This document shows, in pieces, positions 9,543 to 17,716 of a stretch of 64,000 nt of DNA. How positions within the stretch are numbered: the stretch's first letter is position 1; every line of letters begins with the position of its first letter. The notes below the pieces were generated by a model. It saw only the letters and a list, made by a program, of their open reading frames with translations, was not told the origin of the DNA and made no database searches. The stretch lies in assembly GCF_001610835.1 (NCBI RefSeq), contig NZ_CP011270.1, positions 496,001 through 560,000 of the forward strand, given 5' to 3'. Source of the DNA: Planctomyces sp. SH-PL14. Its GTDB lineage: Bacteria; Planctomycetota; Planctomycetia; Planctomycetales; Planctomycetaceae. Made by a program: the position numbers and the translations under genes.

Positions 9543-10064
9543 CTACTTGGGACGGCGCGGTGGGGCTTCCACATCGCCCTGGCCAATCCGGTCCCAGGCG
9601 TCGCGCGTCGCCCGCTGGGCCCGTTCCCAGTCGAGGCTCGAATGGTCGCGGCGGGTGTCCCAGTTCTGCTGAAGATCGCTCTCGATCTCCTCCCAGGACC
9701 TGTCGGGATACTGCACTCGCGACTCCCACCCGTAGCGATAGGCGGGCGCGTACTCGTCGTAGGCGACTTCGTCGTCGTAGTAGGGACGGTCGCGGTACGC
9801 CTGCTCCCAGTAGGCCGCTTCGACGGTCGGGTCGACCTCCTCGGCGATCTGCTTCCCCGCGAGGCCCCCGGCGATGCCGCCGATCGCCGCCCCGACGGCG
9901 GCTCCCACCGGGCCGGCGACCGCACCGGCCACCGCTCCCGTTGCAGCCCCGCCCACAGCCGCTCCGACTCCCGCTCCCACAGGATGGGCTCCCGGGGCAC
10001 CAGTGATCGGGTCTTCATTCCGCGCGGCGGCTTCGGCCTTCGTGGATTTCTTGGGTCGTGCCAT
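9543..10064 (-). CDS. Hypothetical glycine-zipper protein
   Basis: 173 residues. A basic, Ala-rich N-terminus is followed by a Gly/Ala-rich stretch (about 30-80) with small residues every three to four positions (GAAVGGAATGAVAGAVAG), which resembles a glycine-zipper membrane or oligomerisation segment. The C-terminal half is acidic and rich in Tyr, Trp and Arg (YWEQAYRDRPYYDDEVAYDEY), and includes WEEIESDLQQNWD. I recall similar stress-associated hypothetical proteins in environmental bacteria but cannot name a function. The start at the ATG of MARPKKS is supported by AAGGAGA seven bases upstream. An intrinsic terminator follows. Confidence 0.8.
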   Translation of the reverse strand: MARPKKSTKAEAAARNEDPITGAPGAHPVGAGVGAAVGGAATGAVAGAVAGPVGAAVGAAIGGIAGGLAGKQIAEEVDPTVEAAYWEQAYRDRPYYDDEVAYDEYAPAYRYGWESRVQYPDRSWEEIESDLQQNWDTRRDHSSLDWERAQRATRDAWDRIGQGDVEAPPRRPK

Positions 10065-10273
10065 TGTTCTCTCCTTGGCAAAGGGAGACTCGGCGCGAGT
10101 CTCCGTTGGAACAGGGAGACGCAAACGGAATGCCCGCGATCGGCGGGTCGGCTCTTGTCCGTAAACGCTTGAAAGAAATGTGTTTAGAACACTAGCAGGA
10201 GGAGCAGAGGATTCATCTCACCGTGATTTGAGCGGTGATCAAGCAGACCTGTGACTTCCGGTCATTCCCGCGT

Positions 10274-10610
10274 CCTCGCCGGCACGGTTATGCTCGCTCA
10301 AACCCAACGTGCCATGGCAGGCTGGGGTCAAGGAGGCCTAGAAACAACACGGCCCCCCTTGCCGCCGGAGGCATTTTCGATGGGGAACCGCGGTCAGCAA
10401 CGGATGTCCCCTTTGTGGGACCGGCGCTGAGGAGTCCCTCACATCACACCGCTGGCTTTGCAATCCCCGCACGTTGGTGAGGGGGCATACGGCACGGTGT
10501 CCGCGCCTGGACACTCGCTCTTTCAGACATCTCTCGACGAGACGGCCTCCGGCGGGCAAAGGGGCGTTGCCCCTCTGCACTCCCCACCAGGGGTGCCCCC
10601 TGGACCCCGG
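10274..10610 (-). repeat. 320-bp dispersed element, copy B
   Basis: Inverted relative to copy A. Its 5' end (CCGGGGTCCAGGG) begins 17 nt after the lpdA stop, in the lpdA direction. The 3' terminal hairpin has an enlarged loop: instead of the short loop of other copies, GGGGCC and GGCC arms enclose about 13 bases reading GTGTTGTTTCTA, while the outer stem is kept. Confidence 0.88.
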
Positions 10611-10627
10611 CTGGGTGGCGCTATGCC

Positions 10628-12010
10628 TTAGAAGTGAATCGCCCGCCCGGACACCGCCATCGCCGCTTCCTTCACCGTCTCGGAGAGAGTCGGATGGGCG
10701 TGGCAGGTGCGATAAATGTCTTCGCTGCTGGCGCCGAAAGAAATCGCCGCCACGCATTCGGCAATCAGGTCGCCGGCATGCGGGCCAATGATATGGACGC
10801 CCAGCACGCGATCCGTCGTGGCATGAGCCAGGACCTTGACCTTGCCGTCGACGGAGCCCATCGCCTTGGCCCGGCCGTTCGCCATGAACGGGAAAGTCCC
10901 CTTCTTGTAGGCGACCCCTTCGTCCTTCAGAACGTCCTCGGACTTGCCCACCGTCGCGACTTCGGGATCGGTGTAGACCACCCCCGGAATCGCGTTGTAG
11001 TTCACGTGGCCGTAGCCGGTGTAGAGGTGCTCGACCGCGGCGATCCCCTCTTCTTCCGCCTTGTGGGCCAGCATCGCTCCGCCGATGACGTCACCAATGG
11101 CGAGGACCTTCGCGACGCTCGTCTGGTAGTGCGGATCGACGGTGATGAAGCCCCGCTTGTCGACCTGCACGCCGGCCGTGTCGAGCCCAAGGTTCTGCGT
11201 ATTCGGCTTGCGGCCGACGGCAACGAGGACCCGATCACAGACGACCGGATCGGAACCGTCGATCGTCACCTGACACTGCTGGCCGTCGAACTTCGCGCCG
11301 GTCACCTTGCAGCCCAGGCGGAACTCGATCCCCTGCTTTTCGAAAATCTTCTTGGCCTCGTTGGCGATCTCCGAGTCCATCCCCGGCAGGATCCGGTCGA
11401 GGTACTCGAGGACCGTCACCTTGGAGCCGAGCCGCCGCCAGACCGTTCCGAGCTCCAAGCCGATGTAGCCCGCGCCGATGACGACGAGATGCTTCGGCAC
11501 TTCGGGGAACGCGAGGGCTTCGGTGCTCGTCCCGATCCGGTCGCCGCTGAGCTCGATCCCCGGGAGGATCGCCGGGACGCTGCCCGTGGCGATGAGGACC
11601 GTCTCACAGGTCACTTCCTGGGAGCCGTCTTTCCCGTCGACGACCACCTTGCCGACGCCGTTCAGCCGGCCGTGGCCGAGCAGGCGGGTGATCTTGTTCT
11701 TCTTCATCAGCCCGTCGATCCCGGTCGCAAGCTGCCGGACGACCCCTTCCTTGTGCTTCAGCATCGCCGGAAGGTCGAGCTTCACGTTCTCGACGACCAC
11801 GCCCCGCTGGGAGATGTGGCTCGCCTGCTCGAACAGGTGGCTCGATTCGAGGAGCGCCTTCGACGGGATGCAGCCGACCCGCAGACAGGTCCCGCCGAGA
11901 GCCGATTCCGACTCGACGATGGCAACCGTCTTGCCAAGCTGGGCGGCGCGGATCGCCGCCACGTAGCCGCCGGGACCGCCGCCAATCACGACCAGATCAA
12001 AGTGGGACAT
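10628..12010 (-). CDS. lpdA: Dihydrolipoyl dehydrogenase (E3)
   Basis: 460 residues, full length for the family. The FAD-binding GGGPGG is at 10-15. The redox-active disulfide is Cys42/Cys47 in GGTCLRVGCIPSK, and the C-terminal active-site pair is His439/Glu444 in HAHPTLSE. The NAD-binding GAGYIGLELG is also present. It reoxidises the lipoyl groups of 2-oxo acid dehydrogenase complexes with NAD. The E2 gene lies immediately upstream on the same strand, separated by 114 nt that form a large hairpin. The cognate E1 is not in this window. Repeat copy B follows the stop codon. Confidence 0.97.
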   Translation of the reverse strand: MSHFDLVVIGGGPGGYVAAIRAAQLGKTVAIVESESALGGTCLRVGCIPSKALLESSHLFEQASHISQRGVVVENVKLDLPAMLKHKEGVVRQLATGIDGLMKKNKITRLLGHGRLNGVGKVVVDGKDGSQEVTCETVLIATGSVPAILPGIELSGDRIGTSTEALAFPEVPKHLVVIGAGYIGLELGTVWRRLGSKVTVLEYLDRILPGMDSEIANEAKKIFEKQGIEFRLGCKVTGAKFDGQQCQVTIDGSDPVVCDRVLVAVGRKPNTQNLGLDTAGVQVDKRGFITVDPHYQTSVAKVLAIGDVIGGAMLAHKAEEEGIAAVEHLYTGYGHVNYNAIPGVVYTDPEVATVGKSEDVLKDEGVAYKKGTFPFMANGRAKAMGSVDGKVKVLAHATTDRVLGVHIIGPHAGDLIAECVAAISFGASSEDIYRTCHAHPTLSETVKEAAMAVSGRAIHF

Positions 12011-12026
12011 CGAGGGGGGAGGTCTA

Positions 12027-12104
12027 GGGACGAGGGTCTAGGGACAGGAGGGAGGGAACGTTATGGAACAAAGGGAACGAAAGTCTTCTCTAGACCCTCG
12101 TCCC
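12027..12104. repeat. Inverted repeat between sucB and lpdA
   Basis: Perfect 15-bp arms GGGACGAGGGTCTAG (12027-12041) and CTAGACCCTCGTCCC (12090-12104) within the 114-nt E2-E3 spacer, with further purine/pyrimidine complementarity outside them. In the mRNA this would be a long hairpin between the two cistrons. It could modulate expression or stability, or be a mobile palindromic repeat. Confidence 0.8.
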
Positions 12105-12124
12105 CGGTCCCTCGTCCTTCTCTC

Positions 12125-13339
12125 TCAAACTTCCAGAATGATACGCGTCGGGTCTTCGGCGACGTCCTTGACCCGCTTCAGGAAGGAGACCGCCTCGCGG
12201 CCATCGATCACGCGGTGATCGTAGGTCAGGGCGACGTACATCATCGGCCGGATGACGACCTGCCCGTTCAGGGCGATCGGCCGCTCCACGATGTTGTGCA
12301 TCCCGAGAACGCCGCTCTGGGGCGGATTGACGATCGGAGTCGAGAGCAGCGAGCCGTAGACACCGCCGTTGCTGATCGTGAAGGTGCCCCCTTCGAGCTC
12401 TTCGCGGCCGAGGCGGTTTTCCTGGGCCCGCTTGGCGAAGTCGGCGATCGCCAGCTCGATCTCGGCGAAGCTCATCCGCTCGGCGTTCCGCAGCACCGGG
12501 ACGACGAGGCCCCGTCCACCGCCGATCGCCACGCCGACGTCGACGTAGTTGCGGAAGACGAGCTCACGGCCGTCTTCGCTGACCTGGGCGCCGACCTGCG
12601 GGAACTGATTCAGGGCATCGACGACCGCCTTCACGAAGAAGGACATGTAGCCGATCTTGATCCCGTACTTCTTGGTGAAGAAGTCCTGGTAGCTCTTCCG
12701 GAGGCCCATGAGGGCCGACATGTCGATTTCGTTGAACGTCGTCAGGAGGGCGGCGTTGTGCTGGGCTTCGACGAGGCGGCGGGCGATCGTCTGCCGGATC
12801 GGCGACATCGGGACGCGGCGCTCTTCGCGGGGGCCCATGCTGGTGAGCGGCGCGGGAGCCGCGGGGCGGCTCGAGGGGGCCGGGACCGAGACCTTGGGTT
12901 CGGCCGCCTTCTGGACCTGGACGTCTTCCTTCAGGACTCGCCCGCCCGGGCCGGTTCCCTTGACGTCGTCGGCCTTGAGGCCCTTTTCGTGGAGCGCCCG
13001 TTCGGCGGCCGGCATGACGATCTTGTCAGAGGAGGCCGGGCCGTTGCTGCCGGCGTCCTTGGGAGCGGCGGGCTTTCCGGCGTCGGCCGGTTTGGCGGCC
13101 GGTTCGATCTGGGCGATGGTCTCGAACTTGGCGGCGGTGTCCCCCTCTTTCTTGAGGATCTTCCGGACGAATCCGGCGGCGGGGGCGGGGACTTCGAAGG
13201 TGGCCTTGTCGCTCTCGACCATCACGATGGGCGTTTCCGCCTCAACCCACTGGCCTTCCGGAGCGAACCATTTCCCGATGTAGACCTGGGTGACAGATTC
13301 CCCGACATTGGGAACCTGAACATCAACGGGGGCGGCCAT
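12125..13339 (-). CDS. sucB: Dihydrolipoamide succinyltransferase (E2)
   Basis: 404 residues. The N-terminal lipoyl domain has the modified lysine at Lys45 in ESDKATFEV. An Ala/Pro linker is followed by a peripheral subunit-binding domain (about 105-140: [22 protein letters not shown]). The catalytic acyltransferase domain ends with YDHRVIDG, giving His375 and Asp379. The start of the lipoyl domain (VPNVGESVT) and overall sequence fit the 2-oxoglutarate dehydrogenase E2 branch better than pyruvate E2. It transfers the succinyl group to CoA and carries the E1 and E3 subunits. E3 is encoded directly downstream; E1 (sucA) must be elsewhere. Confidence 0.94.
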   Translation of the reverse strand: MAAPVDVQVPNVGESVTQVYIGKWFAPEGQWVEAETPIVMVESDKATFEVPAPAAGFVRKILKKEGDTAAKFETIAQIEPAAKPADAGKPAAPKDAGSNGPASSDKIVMPAAERALHEKGLKADDVKGTGPGGRVLKEDVQVQKAAEPKVSVPAPSSRPAAPAPLTSMGPREERRVPMSPIRQTIARRLVEAQHNAALLTTFNEIDMSALMGLRKSYQDFFTKKYGIKIGYMSFFVKAVVDALNQFPQVGAQVSEDGRELVFRNYVDVGVAIGGGRGLVVPVLRNAERMSFAEIELAIADFAKRAQENRLGREELEGGTFTISNGGVYGSLLSTPIVNPPQSGVLGMHNIVERPIALNGQVVIRPMMYVALTYDHRVIDGREAVSFLKRVKDVAEDPTRIILEV

Positions 13340-13684
13340 TTCGATTCCTTGGATACGGGCGGAGGGCGAGTCGATCCTCGTATCGGCAGGAACGCCCCCG
13401 GACTAAACCGCGAGACATCCCCCTTCCAAGCGCCGGATGCGAGGAGTCGCCGCCAACAGTGTAAGGCGGACGTCACTGAAACTCGACATTGCGAGTGGGT
13501 TGGGGAAGTCCGCATTGGAACCGATATTGGATCGGCAGGAGTGAATCAAGGCTCTTTGCGGAGATTCTTGCGGGAGAGTTAGTTACGGATGGCTGCGGCG
13601 GGCTGGCGTCGTTCAGCGAACGTGAAGGCTGGGGGCGTTCCGCATATCAAGTTGTGGATTTCTTGCGGCCCACCCGGCGGGGCA
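13340..13684. other. Intergenic region upstream of sucB
   Basis: 345 bases between the sucB start and repeat copy C. It should contain the sucB promoter (minus strand). No gene is supported; short open frames here are not conserved and lack ribosome binding sites. Confidence 0.5.
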
Positions 13685-14010
13685 CCGGGGTCCAGGGGGT
13701 ACCCCTGGTGGGGGATGCAAGGGGGCGAAGCCTCTTTGCCCGCCGGAGGCCCTCTCGTCGAGAGATGTCTGGAGGAGCGGGTGTCCAAACGCGGACAACT
13801 TGTCGTATGCCCCCTGACCAACACGCGGGGATTGCAAAGCGGGCGCTGTGATATGGGGGAGTCCTCAACGCCGGTTCCCCAAACCGAACGCCCGTGATTT
13901 ACCACGGTTCCTCAGAGAAGTGCCTCCGGCGGCAAGGGGGCGTGGCCCCCTTGACCCCAAGCTGCCGTAGCACATTGGGCTTGAGCGAGCACAACCGTGC
14001 CGGCGGGCGG
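13685..14010 (+). repeat. 320-bp dispersed element, copy C
   Basis: Full-length copy between the divergent genes sucB and the small protein at 14078. The 5' hairpin reads CCAGGGGGTACCCCTGG, lengthened on both arms relative to copy A's CCAGGGGCACCCTGG, so base pairing is kept. The 3' hairpin is the GGGGGC/GCCCCC form. Confidence 0.88.
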
Positions 14011-14077
14011 GCCGACGAGACTGCATGGGCATCGATATTGCGGCTCTCCCAGACAATCCCATCCGGAGGAACTCACA

Positions 14078-14293
14078 ATGGCGTCCCAGAAACAAAAACA
14101 AACGTCGGCCGCTCCCGCAGCCAAGCCGCAGAAGACCGTCAGTCAATGCGACGGCGACGACTGCCGCCTGCCGGTCGAAGAACACTACCGCGGCGAGCCC
14201 AAGGAGAGCATCCACCCCGTCGATCCCGGCTCCCTCGAGAAGGAAACACTCGACCGGGACGCCCCGTTCAACAAGACCTACGGAAAGAACTGA
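14078..14293 (+). CDS. Small hypothetical protein
   Basis: 71 residues, hydrophilic, beginning MASQKQKQTSAAP and ending in NKTYGKN. A pair of cysteines in CDGDDC near the middle is the only obvious motif, possibly metal binding. The start is well supported by GGAGGA seven to eight bases upstream. A hairpin overlaps the stop codon. I do not recognise a family. Confidence 0.75.
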   Translation: MASQKQKQTSAAPAAKPQKTVSQCDGDDCRLPVEEHYRGEPKESIHPVDPGSLEKETLDRDAPFNKTYGKN

Positions 14294-14313
14294 GCCGTCG
14301 TCGAGACGGCTCA
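14291..14313. terminator. Hairpin between convergent genes
   Basis: Perfect 9-bp stem TGAGCCGTC / GACGGCTCA with a 5-nt loop. It overlaps the stop codon of the 71-residue gene and lies 20 nt before the end of the convergent MFS gene. The T-tract is weak, so termination strength is uncertain. Confidence 0.6.
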
Positions 14314-14332
14314 GTTCGCTTGTCTTGGAAAG

Positions 14333-15841
14333 CTAAGGCGCCTTGACCGGAGCCGGCGTGCCGTTGGAAACGATCCGCCGGGTTGCCGCACGCCGCCGAT
14401 CCGCCCGCTGGCCCACCGGCCAGGCTCGGACAATCGTGATCCGCGTCGTCCGGAAGACGTCCACCGCCACCGTCATCGCCGGGGCCGTGTTGGGCTCCTG
14501 AATGAAGAAAACGAGCGGAATCGCCAGGATCCGCATCACCATGCTCGTGAAGAACAGGATGTGGAACCCCGTGGGCAGCAGGGTCCCATAGCTGACATGG
14601 TTCGCCAGCAGCGTGGAGAGAATCTGACCGCAGACGACCGAGGTCGCCCCGCCGACGAGACCCGCAACCGCCGTCCCCGCCGCGATGTACATCGTCCGGT
14701 TCTCGACCGGCGAATTCTTGAGCAGGAAACCGTTGTTGCAGATCAGGATCGAGACGTTCAACACGGCATCGAGCATGAACAGCGGCACCAGCATCCACAT
14801 CGCCGCGTCCGGATCGTGCGGACAGGCGAGGAACGTGAGCATGTTGATCGGCTTCACCAGGATCGACAGGATCAGCACCGGGCGGTTGCCGTACCGCTCC
14901 GCCAGCCGGCCAAGCCAGCGGGAGGAGATCGCCCCCCCGACAGCCGCGGTCGTCCACAGGAACAGGACCTGGTAGAGCTTGAGACCGATGTAGTCGAGCA
15001 GGAACAGGCTGATGAACGGAGCCCCGATCATCGCCGCCAGGTTCCAGTACGACATGAAGCCGATGTAGCGACGGAACCCGCCGTGCCGGAATGGAGCGGC
15101 GAGCGACTTCCAGACCCCCGCTTCACGGGCTGGGGTCACCGGAGGCTCGTCGACCTTGCGGAACATCAGGATGTCGGTCACCCCCAGCAGCGAGCTGGCG
15201 GCGATCATGACGGCAAACCCGACGAGGATGTTGGCCTCGTCCTGGGCGAAAAAGAGCGTGCAGGCGAGCAGACACAGCGCCGCGCTCCACTGCATGAAGC
15301 GGTGCCGGACTCCCCAGTATTCACTCAGCCCCGACTTCGGGAGATAGTCCCCCATCCACGAGAGCCACAGCGGCGTCCCGAAGTTGAGGAGACTCTGCTC
15401 GCAGACGGAAATGAGCAGGAACGCCCACAGCCAGAGCATGCGGGGCGACTCCGGGAACATCCACGGGCCGAAAGCGACCGGGAGGTAGCAGAGCCGCTGG
15501 ACGATGCACGCCCAGAACCAGAGCGGACGGCGGTATTTCACACGGTTCGCCGCGTGCGCCGCGAGGAACTGCATGAACAGCGTCGCCGAGGGGATCGCTC
15601 CCAGGAGCCCGACGTGCAGGCCGCCCCCTCCCAGTGCGCGGCAGAACTGGACCGCCGCGGCCGATGTGGTCAGTTGGGTATAAGCCATGCCCAGGCAGCC
15701 GGCCAATATGATGACCCGCTGCGCGACGGGAAGTGTCCACACGGAAGTGAACTCACGAGGAATAACTCCGTCGCAGAATCGAGCTGGAGACGAGGCACAG
15801 CCGAGAGCGAGGCGGAGACCGCCGGAAGCGTTTGGTCGCAT
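14333..15841 (-). CDS. MFS-type transporter
   Basis: Up to 502 residues with about twelve predicted membrane helices, split by a central cytoplasmic loop near residue 215-245, the usual 6+6 layout of major facilitator proteins. Examples of helices are VIILAGCLGMAYTQL, FAVMIAASSLLGVTDILMF and TAVAGLVGGATSVVCG. Substrate is not predictable. The start is uncertain: the ATG at 15841 adds 25-33 residues without a family match, and a GTG at 15742 (VWTLPVAQ) is an alternative. The C-terminal about 45 residues are basic and probably cytoplasmic. Confidence 0.85.
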   Translation of the reverse strand: MRPNASGGLRLALGCASSPARFCDGVIPREFTSVWTLPVAQRVIILAGCLGMAYTQLTTSAAAVQFCRALGGGGLHVGLLGAIPSATLFMQFLAAHAANRVKYRRPLWFWACIVQRLCYLPVAFGPWMFPESPRMLWLWAFLLISVCEQSLLNFGTPLWLSWMGDYLPKSGLSEYWGVRHRFMQWSAALCLLACTLFFAQDEANILVGFAVMIAASSLLGVTDILMFRKVDEPPVTPAREAGVWKSLAAPFRHGGFRRYIGFMSYWNLAAMIGAPFISLFLLDYIGLKLYQVLFLWTTAAVGGAISSRWLGRLAERYGNRPVLILSILVKPINMLTFLACPHDPDAAMWMLVPLFMLDAVLNVSILICNNGFLLKNSPVENRTMYIAAGTAVAGLVGGATSVVCGQILSTLLANHVSYGTLLPTGFHILFFTSMVMRILAIPLVFFIQEPNTAPAMTVAVDVFRTTRITIVRAWPVGQRADRRRAATRRIVSNGTPAPVKAP

Positions 15842-16145
15842 CCTGCGAACGAATCACACTGTTGCAGACAGCCCGGGACCGATCAAGGACGGGTCGTCCG
15901 GCAACGACAAAGACCGCGACGGAAGCGGGACAAGCGGCAGCCGTTGCCGGTTCGCGATTCCGCGGGAATTGCTACCGGTAGTTATCGACAGAATCGCTCC
16001 AACCGCCCGAATTCCCGTTTTCGGAATTCCGCGGGACCGCCGACCGGCAGCCTCGGACAGCACGCGGACTGCAGTTCCCGGATTGGCCGTGCCCGCCGAG
16101 CGCCGGTAGGATGGACACTGCGTAGGCCTTGCGAAGGAGAGGATC
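15842..16145. other. Divergent intergenic region
   Basis: 304 bases between the divergent MFS and Uma2 genes; promoters for both should lie here. Several GAATTCC/CCGCGGGAATT-type palindromic pieces are present around 15955-16040 but form no recognised operator. No gene is supported. Confidence 0.45.
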
Positions 16146-16733
16146 ATGGCGGCGAGCATCGTGGCCGGCCGAATGACCGCGGATGAGTTTGTGGAACTGG
16201 ACCGGATCTCCGATCCAGACATTCACCGGGAACTCATCAACGGAGAAGTGCGGGAATATCCGAACATGACGCACCGCAACGCCCGGCATGCCGAAGCGAT
16301 CTCCAGAATCAGCCGTGAGCTACTGAACTGGCTGGACACCGATCCCGCTCGGATTGGAACGGTTGCCAGCGGTGAAGCCCGTTGCCGGCTCGTCGCCGAA
16401 TTCGAAACCCTCGTCGGGCTCGACGTCGCCTACTTCGAGGGACGGCAATTCGTCGATCGCCCGGCGGATATCTCTTATTTCAACGGTCCACCCGTCGTCG
16501 CGGTGGAAGTCCTCTCGGCCTCCGACACGCACGAGGACGTCTCGACCAAGATCGAGACCTACCTGACCGCAGGAGTCAAACAGGTCTGGATCGTCGATCC
16601 TCGGTACCGCACCGTCACCGTCTTTCGCGGCGATCGTTCGCCCGCTTTGTTCGCAGAAGATCAGGCGTTTCGCGGAGAGCCGGAGCTTCCCGGTTTCCAG
16701 CCGATGGTCCGATCGTTCTTCGGCAGCCGGTGA
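16146..16733 (+). CDS. Uma2-family (DUF820) PD-(D/E)XK nuclease-like protein
   Basis: 195 residues, normal for the Uma2 family. It shows MTADEFVEL near the N-terminus, the core acidic strand GLDVAYFE, then VEVLSASDT and the conserved KIETYLTAGVKQVWIVDP. These correspond to the D...ExK-type core of the PD-(D/E)XK fold. The family is greatly expanded in cyanobacteria and planctomycetes; biological activity is not established. The ATG is preceded by GAAGGAGAGG, a strong ribosome binding site. Confidence 0.9.
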   Translation: MAASIVAGRMTADEFVELDRISDPDIHRELINGEVREYPNMTHRNARHAEAISRISRELLNWLDTDPARIGTVASGEARCRLVAEFETLVGLDVAYFEGRQFVDRPADISYFNGPPVVAVEVLSASDTHEDVSTKIETYLTAGVKQVWIVDPRYRTVTVFRGDRSPALFAEDQAFRGEPELPGFQPMVRSFFGSR

Positions 16734-16822
16734 CGGTCTTCTAAGAAGGGGCTCTCCAGTCCCCGCGCCGTGACGCGGTTGACGAATGACCGCGGCCTCC
16801 CAATTGGCCACCGCAGCGCCGC

Positions 16823-17716
16823 TTACAGATCGCCGGGGCTGGCAATCCCGTGATCGAACAGCTTCCGCTGCTCTTTCAGGGCGGCGATCCGGTCGGCCGG
16901 CTTGGAAGCCGCCTCCAGGAGAACACAGCCGGCGTACTTCGTGTCGACCAGAAGCCGCAACAGCTTGGCGAACGGGTACTTGGGATCGTCCAGCTCCCGC
17001 ACATGGACCGTATGGCCGAAACGCTTCCGGACCAGGGCAAAGTTGGCTTCGAGCCCCTCCCCCTTCAGGTCGTCCATGTTGCTGTTCCAGCAGACCGCCA
17101 CGCTCGGATGGTCGGCCACCTGCATGATCGCGGCGATGGTTGGGAGTTCGGCGCACTGGCCGTGGACTTCCAGCCGGACCTGCTGCCCCAGGTCGGCGGC
17201 GAACTTCCCCAGCTCATTCAGCGACCGGCCGATCTGCTCGATCGTCTTCTCCCGCGGGACGTCCGGATAGAACCGGTCCGGCTTGACCTTCACCCCGCTC
17301 GTGCCGATGTCATGGCTGAGCTGGAGAAACGCCTTCGAGGCGTCGATCGCCTTCTTGACGACCTCCGGGTTCGGATCGTCGAACCGCTCGTTGCTGCCGG
17401 GGCCGACACACTCGATCGGCGAATCCGCCAGCCGCTTCCGGATCTCCTTCCGCTCGGCGGCGGACAAGGACGGCTCCACTCCGTGGGCGTGCGTCGTCCG
17501 GAGCTCGACCGCCTGGAGCCCCGTCTGCTCGCAGTTCCGGAGCAGCGTCCCGAGGTCCCAGTCCGCTCCCCACATGTAGGTGACGAGCCCGAACTTGATC
17601 GCCCTGGCGGGCTCAGCGGTCCAGCCGCTCCGACCGAGAGCGGTCGCCGCCAGACCCGCTGCAGCGGCGGTGAGGAAAGCCCGACGGGAGGAAGACGGAA
17701 CGGGTGCCTGGAACAT
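16823..17716 (-). CDS. Secreted sugar phosphate isomerase/epimerase-like protein
   Basis: 297 residues. A Tat signal is indicated by SRRAFLTAAAAGLAATALG near the N-terminus. The rest is a xylose-isomerase-like TIM barrel: FGLVTYMW at strand 1, a Glu/His-rich central part (VELRTTHAHG, RLEVHGQ, CWNSNMDDL) and VLLEA near the end. Such proteins in planctomycetes are probably involved in carbohydrate processing outside the cytoplasm; the substrate is unknown. The ATG immediately follows the TGA stop of the kinase gene (TGAATG on the minus strand), so the two are translationally coupled. Confidence 0.9.
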   Translation of the reverse strand: MFQAPVPSSSRRAFLTAAAAGLAATALGRSGWTAEPARAIKFGLVTYMWGADWDLGTLLRNCEQTGLQAVELRTTHAHGVEPSLSAAERKEIRKRLADSPIECVGPGSNERFDDPNPEVVKKAIDASKAFLQLSHDIGTSGVKVKPDRFYPDVPREKTIEQIGRSLNELGKFAADLGQQVRLEVHGQCAELPTIAAIMQVADHPSVAVCWNSNMDDLKGEGLEANFALVRKRFGHTVHVRELDDPKYPFAKLLRLLVDTKYAGCVLLEAASKPADRIAALKEQRKLFDHGIASPGDL

